Below are positions 5,942 to 7,638 of a stretch of DNA of 7,638 nt, piece by piece. Each line of letters opens with the position of its first letter. Position 1 is the first letter of the stretch. The stretch comes from Bacteroidota bacterium (GTDB taxonomy: Bacteria; Bacteroidota; Ignavibacteria; Kryptoniales; JAKASW01): positions 1 to 7,638 of the forward strand of contig JAJYJD010000167.1 in NCBI GenBank assembly GCA_021789755.1. Direction: 5' to 3'. A program made the translations under genes and the position numbers. The notes beneath the pieces are model-generated. The model saw only the letters and a list, made by a program, of their open reading frames with translations. It did no database searches and had not been told where the DNA came from.

Positions 5942-5996
5942 TGCCCGGATGACCTGAACCGCGGGAAGTCGCTGTGGCCGAATTAACTGCCGCGTT

Positions 5997-7436
5997 TCAG
6001 AACGGAACCTTTTCCTCCGGCTCCGCTGCCGCCCCTGAAGGACCCATGGGGTACTTAGCAAGATCTTCGAACCTGGCATATTGCCTGATGAATGTCAACT
6101 TAACTTCTCCTGTGGGGCCGTTTCTCTGTTTGCTGATCATTACTTCCGCAACGCCCGCCGTCGACTCTCCGTCGGGGTAGGTTTCTATTCCGTACAGCTC
6201 CGGCCTGTGTATGAAAATTACGACATCTGCGTCCTGCTCAAGCGCACCCGACTCGCGGAGGTCGGACAGGATGGGGCGTTTATCGTTGCGCTCCTCCACG
6301 GAACGGCGGAGCTGCGAAAGCGCGATTACCGGTATGTCGAGCTCCTTGGCAAGGACCTTCAGGTTCCTCGATATCATGGAAATTTCCCGCTCGCGGCTTT
6401 CCGCTTTTGCGGGGCCCTGCATCAGCTGTAGATAGTCGACGATTATCAGGCCTATATCATGCTCGCTCTTAAGCCGCCGGGCACGGGCACGCAGCTCGAG
6501 TATGGAAAGCGCTGGAGTGTCGTCTATGAAGATCGGGGCCGGCGCGAGCTTGTGTATCCGCGTCGAAATATATGCCCACTTTTCCTCGGGCAGAGTACCT
6601 GTGCGAAGCGCGTGCGCATCAACACGGGCTTCTGCCGCAAGAAGACGTATTAAAAGCTGCTGCTGCGACATTTCGAGGCTGTAAATTGCGGTAGGGACGC
6701 CGTACTTCACTGCCGAGTTGCGTGCGATCGAAAGCGCAAAGGCGGTCTTCCCGACGCTCGGCCTTGCCGCAATTATGATCATATCGGACTTCTGTAATCC
6801 GCCCGTCATCGCATCGAGATCGGTGAAGCCGGTCGGTACGCCTGTGACACCACCCTTCGACCCGTGGATTCGCTCCAAAACCTCCATGGTTTTCACGAGA
6901 GCTTGCTGCAGAGGGACTACGGCCTTCTTAAGGCGGGCTTCCGATACCCTGAAAATATCCCGTTCGATCTCATCGATAAGTCCGAATGCATCTTCGCGGT
7001 TGTCGAAACATTTCTGGACGTTCTGCGACATCGTGGTGATCAAGCTGCGGAGCATGTATTTCTCCGCCACAATCTGAGCATGCGCTTCGACGTTTGCCGA
7101 AGATACGACCGAAGAGACGAGCTCGTTCAGGTAAGCCGATCCGCCGATATTTTCAAGATGTGCGGTCCTGCGAAGTTCCTCGCGCAACGTGATCACGTCT
7201 ATCTCGACATTTCGAGCGTAAAGGTCCAGGATCGCGCCGAAAATCTTTTCGTTCGCCGTCGAGTAAAAATAGTCCGGTTGGAGAAGCTCGATCGCCGGGG
7301 ATACCGCGTGCTTGTCGAGCAGCATTGCGCCGAGAACCGCCTTTTCAGCCTCCACGTCTTGGGGAGGTATTCTTCCTCCTGAGGCGCTTTCCGGTTCGAA
7401 GTCTCTCAGCCTTTTCTGGTCGAAGTCAGTAGCCAT
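5997..7436 (-). CDS. dnaB: Replicative DNA helicase DnaB
   Basis: Hexameric 5'-3' helicase that unwinds the replication fork and contacts primase. It has 479 residues, normal for the family. An N-terminal helical domain begins at IPPQDVEAEKAVLGAML (23-39). A linker (about 160-190) leads to the RecA-like ATPase: GVPTGFTDLD (199-208), Walker A ARPSVGKT (224-231, Lys230), YSLEMS (252-257), Walker B LIIVDYLQLM (330-339, Asp334), SQLRRSVE (374-381), DLRESGALEQDAD (392-404), and the KQRNGPTG segment (436-443), whose Lys/Arg reach the neighbouring subunit's ATP. All catalytic residues are intact and there is no intein at Walker A or elsewhere. No Shine-Dalgarno is visible before the ATG; the leader is AT-rich. 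A co-oriented uracil-DNA glycosylase lies 98 nt upstream. It runs convergent to the Crp/Fnr regulator. Confidence 0.98.
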   Translation of the reverse strand: MATDFDQKRLRDFEPESASGGRIPPQDVEAEKAVLGAMLLDKHAVSPAIELLQPDYFYSTANEKIFGAILDLYARNVEIDVITLREELRRTAHLENIGGSAYLNELVSSVVSSANVEAHAQIVAEKYMLRSLITTMSQNVQKCFDNREDAFGLIDEIERDIFRVSEARLKKAVVPLQQALVKTMEVLERIHGSKGGVTGVPTGFTDLDAMTGGLQKSDMIIIAARPSVGKTAFALSIARNSAVKYGVPTAIYSLEMSQQQLLIRLLAAEARVDAHALRTGTLPEEKWAYISTRIHKLAPAPIFIDDTPALSILELRARARRLKSEHDIGLIIVDYLQLMQGPAKAESREREISMISRNLKVLAKELDIPVIALSQLRRSVEERNDKRPILSDLRESGALEQDADVVIFIHRPELYGIETYPDGESTAGVAEVMISKQRNGPTGEVKLTFIRQYARFEDLAKYPMGPSGAAAEPEEKVPF

Positions 7437-7534
7437 CGTTGAATAGAATTTTAAATTTTGAATTTCTAATTCTCAATTGCCTCTCAGTGGCCCTCTCAAT
7501 TCACAATTCAAAATTATAAATCAAGAATTTTGAA
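7437..7534. other. AT-rich gap upstream of dnaB
   Basis: A strongly AT-rich spacer between the UDG fragment and dnaB, unlike the GC-balanced genes around it, broken by a short GC-richer core at 7479-7496. It is built from AATT-centred words and holds the repeat cluster and possible promoter listed separately. No gene is seen. Confidence 0.6.
7448..7476 (-). promoter_or_regulatory. Possible dnaB promoter
   Basis: On the minus strand TTGAGA (7476-7471) and TAAAAT (7453-7448) are separated by exactly 17 bp. Transcription would start near 7441, only a few nt before the dnaB ATG, implying a nearly leaderless mRNA, which fits the lack of a Shine-Dalgarno. In such AT-rich DNA a chance match is quite possible. 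Confidence 0.25.
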
Positions 7535-7535
7535 T
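7454..7535. repeat. Three copies of a 10-mer forming direct and inverted repeats
   Basis: AATTTTGAAT occurs at 7454-7463 and 7526-7535 and, inverted (ATTCAAAATT), at 7506-7515. AGAATTTT also occurs twice (7445-7452 and 7524-7531). The first and inverted copies could pair into a stem around the GC-richer core at 7479-7496. The last copy reaches the UDG stop codon. Possible meanings are a degenerate dispersed repeat, a binding site array for dnaB control, or AT-rich drift. Confidence 0.5.
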
Positions 7536-7638
7536 CAGTCCGGCAGTTCATCGTACATTTTACGCATTTTTTGGACGTCTTCCCAGGCAGGTCTCTTCCA
7601 GTTCGGGTTCCTGAGGAGCGCGGCGGGGTGGAAAGTGA
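7535..7638 (-). CDS. C-terminal end of a uracil-DNA glycosylase (family 4 type)
   Basis: Only the last 33 residues and the stop (TCA on the plus strand, 7535-7537) lie in the window; the gene continues off the right edge. The visible sequence starts TFHPAALLRNPNWKRPAWED and ends MYDELPD. THPAALLR-like motifs followed by 'NPxxKRPxWED' are typical of the C-terminus of family 4 (and related family 5) uracil-DNA glycosylases, which remove uracil from DNA in base excision repair; the His lies in the conserved active-site loop. Family 4 enzymes carry a 4Fe-4S cluster whose cysteines are outside this fragment, so they cannot be checked. The gene is co-oriented with dnaB, 98 nt upstream of it. Confidence 0.8.
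   Translation of the reverse strand, partial: TFHPAALLRNPNWKRPAWEDVQKMRKMYDELPD

Noticed and set aside
5942..5996. Bidirectional terminator between the Crp/Fnr gene and dnaB
   Set aside because: No stem of useful length with flanking A/T tracts could be found in the 55-nt gap.
5339..6079. A 246-codon open frame on the minus strand
   Set aside because: It is antisense to the Crp/Fnr gene and runs into dnaB in another frame. The Arg-rich sequence has no domain.
6864..7382. A 172-codon open frame on the plus strand
   Set aside because: It is antisense to the N-terminal half of dnaB, with no motif or plausible start context.
1..7638. CRISPR array, insertion sequence, tRNA/rRNA, toxin-antitoxin or defence genes
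   Set aside because: No regularly spaced repeats, transposase motifs, cloverleaf or defence-type domains were seen on either strand. All substantial coding space is accounted for by housekeeping or secretion-type genes.

Overview
The window looks like a chromosomal housekeeping segment from a Bacteroidota/Ignavibacteria-type bacterium (FCB group) of moderate GC content. The main clue is the truncated protein at the left edge. It ends in a type IX secretion C-terminal sorting domain with the 'NFPNPFNPST' start and 'SSGVYFYRI' finish typical of Ignavibacteria and relatives. The polyprenyl synthase motif style (NFTLVHDDIMD) and the EII-less HPr/Enzyme I pair fit the same group. Species-level placement is not possible from this sequence alone.

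Layout. (1) 2-637, + strand: C-terminal part of a secreted/surface protein. (2) 638-844: intergenic, with GC-rich palindromes and a possible promoter. (3) 845-4980, + strand: a compact gene run, very likely an operon, of type 2 isopentenyl-diphosphate isomerase (fni), a polyprenyl diphosphate synthase (4-nt overlap with fni), HPr (83-nt gap with two hairpins and a possible coupled micro-ORF) and Enzyme I (11-nt overlap with HPr). (4) 4981-5254: intergenic, with a well-formed 43-nt stem-loop just after Enzyme I and a small inverted repeat before the next gene. (5) 5255-5941, + strand: a Crp/Fnr-family regulator. (6) 5997-7436, - strand: replicative helicase DnaB, convergent with the regulator. 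(7) 7437-7534: AT-rich gap with three copies of a 10-mer. (8) 7535-7638, - strand: C-terminal end of a family 4-type uracil-DNA glycosylase, upstream of and co-oriented with dnaB.

How the genes work together. Fni converts IPP to DMAPP, and the neighbouring synthase condenses DMAPP with IPP into a longer prenyl diphosphate, so their coupling makes metabolic sense. HPr and Enzyme I form the PEP-dependent phosphorelay. No EII transporter is visible here. HPr keeps both His15 and Ser46, so a regulatory role for the relay is possible. UDG and DnaB are DNA repair and replication functions.

I found no mobile element, CRISPR array, tRNA, rRNA or defence cassette, and no convincing new multi-gene system. 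The points most worth a second look are a departure from the phospho-histidine signature of Enzyme I, the structured RNA elements around the operon, and the repeat cluster upstream of dnaB.
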